Part shown: piece after piece, positions 62,464 to 64,000 of the stretch
Layout: each line of letters starts with the position of its first letter
Numbering within the stretch: the first letter of the stretch is position 1
Source: Flavobacterium sp. 270
GTDB taxonomy: Bacteria > Bacteroidota > Bacteroidia > Flavobacteriales > Flavobacteriaceae
Assembly: GCF_004368785.1 (NCBI RefSeq)
Contig: NZ_SODM01000001.1
Span: 558,001-622,000, forward strand
Length of the DNA: 64,000 nt
Direction of reading: 5' to 3'
Made by a program: the position numbers and the translations under genes
The notes under the pieces: model-generated
The model's input: the letters and a program-made list of their open reading frames with translations, nothing else
What the model was told of the DNA's origin: nothing
Database searches by the model: none

Positions 62464-64000
62464 TTAAAAGCTAAATTCTACACCAAAAGAATACGTCTTA
62501 AGATTCGGGAAAGAACCATTATCAACACCTCGTTCAAAAATTCTATTATCGCCGGTATTGCTAAACTCAGGATCTAAACCTTGGTATTTAGTAATGGTAA
62601 TAATATTTTGTGCCGATAAGCTTAATCTTGCTCTCGAAATACCTGAATTTTTTAATACGCTGTCTGGAAGATTATATCCAAAACCAATGTATTTTAGGCG
62701 GATAAAATCACCGTTTTCTAAGAAACGATCGCTGTCTCCTCTTGAGTTTAATGTTGAACCTTTTGTAATTCTAGGAAAATCGGTATTTGGATTTTCTGGT
62801 GTCCAAGGCTGAATTCCTGTTCTGTAGTTACTGTTGTCATCAAAACGATCCACAACACTTCTAAATCCGTCATAAACAGTCGCACCATGAGAAGCAATCC
62901 AGTTCATAGAAAAATCAAAACCTTTGTATTCTGCTCCGGCGTTTAATCCCATTTCAAATTCTGGCCACGGACTTCCAACAACAGCTTTGTCTGCATTAGT
63001 AATTTGTCCGTCTCCGTTATTATCTTTAAAACGAATATCTCCAGGAACTGCATTTGGCATAATAACTTGTCCGTTTGCATTTTTGTAGTTGTTAATTTCC
63101 TGTTGGTTTTGGAATAATCCATCCGTTTCTAAAACATACCACATTCCTACCGGGTTGCCGCTGCGGGTGATGGTGTTTCCAATAATACTTTCATTTTGGC
63201 CGTTACCTAAAGAAACCAACTTGTTGTTTACTTTAGTAAAGTTTACAGAAGCATTAAAAGAGAAATCATTGATTTTTTTGCTGTAAGCCAATTCCAATTC
63301 AAAACCTTTATTTTCTACAGTTGCAGCGTTAGAAATCGGATTTCCGCCATCGTTTCCTGTCGTTAATAAAATTGGGAAACCAAATAATACATCTTCTGTA
63401 CGGGCAATAAAATAATCTGCCGTAAGACGCAAATCATTATTTAAAACTCCTAAATCTAAACCTAGATTGGTTTGTTTTAATTTCTCCCAACGCAATTGTG
63501 AATTTGACAATTTTACCTGAGAGGCAGAAGGATATAAAGTTTGATCTTTACCTAATACGATTTGTCCAAAATTATTCACGAAACTTCTGGATTCATATTC
63601 TCTGATGTTTCCAGAACCTAATTCTCCGTAACTCGCTCTTAATTTTAAATCTTTAATAAATTCTGATTTAAAAAACGATTCGTTGCTTATTCTCCATCCC
63701 ACAGAAAGTGATGGGAAATTTCCCCATTGATTCCCTTCGCTGAATCTTGATGAACCATCACGTCTGATTACTGCATTAAACAAATAACGATTATCATAAT
63801 TGTACTCTAATCTTCCTAAATAAGACGCTAAAGCTGCTTCGTTTATAAAACCGCCAACAACTGGCGAATCTCCTTGATTTAAAACCTCATAATACTGCCC
63901 AGTTCCAGAATTCATCGGAAGATTTCTCTTTGTTCCATAAATTTGGTTGTAAGTATCTTTCTGGAAAGTCTGACCTACTAAAACGGTTAAATCATGTTTG
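62464..64000 (-). CDS. susC: SusC/RagA TonB-dependent transporter, 5' part outside the window
   Basis: The frame is open from the stop at 62464 to the window end, with KHDLTVLVGQTFQKDTYNQ leading into the ATG-like Met at 63915, so that Met is internal. The visible 500 residues are the C-terminal barrel, with SVGWRISNESFF, RLTADYFIARTED and the final FGVEFSF. It imports oligosaccharides captured by SusD. The plug and signal peptide lie beyond 64000. Confidence 0.92.
   Translation of the reverse strand, partial: KHDLTVLVGQTFQKDTYNQIYGTKRNLPMNSGTGQYYEVLNQGDSPVVGGFINEAALASYLGRLEYNYDNRYLFNAVIRRDGSSRFSEGNQWGNFPSLSVGWRISNESFFKSEFIKDLKLRASYGELGSGNIREYESRSFVNNFGQIVLGKDQTLYPSASQVKLSNSQLRWEKLKQTNLGLDLGVLNNDLRLTADYFIARTEDVLFGFPILLTTGNDGGNPISNAATVENKGFELELAYSKKINDFSFNASVNFTKVNNKLVSLGNGQNESIIGNTITRSGNPVGMWYVLETDGLFQNQQEINNYKNANGQVIMPNAVPGDIRFKDNNGDGQITNADKAVVGSPWPEFEMGLNAGAEYKGFDFSMNWIASHGATVYDGFRSVVDRFDDNSNYRTGIQPWTPENPNTDFPRITKGSTLNSRGDSDRFLENGDFIRLKYIGFGYNLPDSVLKNSGISRARLSLSAQNIITITKYQGLDPEFSNTGDNRIFERGVDNGSFPNLKTYSFGVEFSF

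Noticed and set aside
1..64000. tRNA and rRNA genes
   Set aside because: None was recognised by eye in the gene gaps; short tRNA genes inside repeat-rich gaps cannot be fully excluded without a search tool.

Overview
The window looks like a chromosomal segment of a Flavobacterium-type Bacteroidota. It is AT-rich, has SusC/SusD and CarboxypepD-reg TonB receptors, Bacteroidota-style promoters (TTTG, about 20 nt, TAnnTTTG), surface lipoproteins with acidic export signals, and many intergenic palindromes of a kind common in flavobacteria. No rRNA, tRNA or CRISPR array was recognised.

Layout. 1-4410: a possible insertion-sequence edge, then a very AT-rich three-gene cassette (OLD-type ATPase/TOPRIM nuclease, compact UvrD-like helicase, single-HKD PLD nuclease) that looks like a Gabija-type anti-phage system with an added nuclease. 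4430-15710: redox and regulator genes, namely SDR/HxlR, a CPA1 antiporter, OxyR/OsmC, an alpha/beta hydrolase, TetR/SDR, an epimerase operon and two AraC regulators. 15816-20425: a TolC/HlyD/MFS/TetR efflux operon. 20723-21680: GNAT-MarR with an operator inside its promoter. 21729-26580: a second AT-rich island with a RES-domain protein and a 1275-residue SIR2 protein, a candidate two-enzyme NAD+-depleting defence module.

27388-32693: a cobalamin riboswitch, a BtuB-like receptor, a BtuG-like beta-propeller lipoprotein and a DUF4988-type lipoprotein, together a B12 capture operon. 32963-42078: housekeeping and accessory genes (MBL hydrolase, quinone oxidoreductase, GNAT, TauE/DUF1634, LLM flavin enzyme, siderophore receptor) and a LytTR remnant. 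42441-52205: a long minus-strand operon (NAD(P)-binding protein, pirin, YCII, AhpD-like, bestrophin, esterase, DUF5996, SDR) preceded by a near-consensus sigma-54 promoter, a 22-bp palindrome and, just upstream, a sigma-54 activator with three GAF domains. This is a self-contained sigma-54 regulon.

52381-64000: a polysaccharide utilisation locus on the minus strand (SusC cut by the window end, SusD, a clan-A glycosidase, three five-bladed propeller/GH43-type glycosidases, a GH2, an aldose epimerase), probably for an arabinose-, xylose- or galactose-containing hemicellulose or pectin side chain. Nearly every gap in this locus carries a long palindrome.

The main candidates for undescribed biology are the RES-SIR2 pair, the OLD/helicase/PLD cassette and the sigma-54 regulon. 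All functions are inferred from motifs read by eye; no database search was possible.
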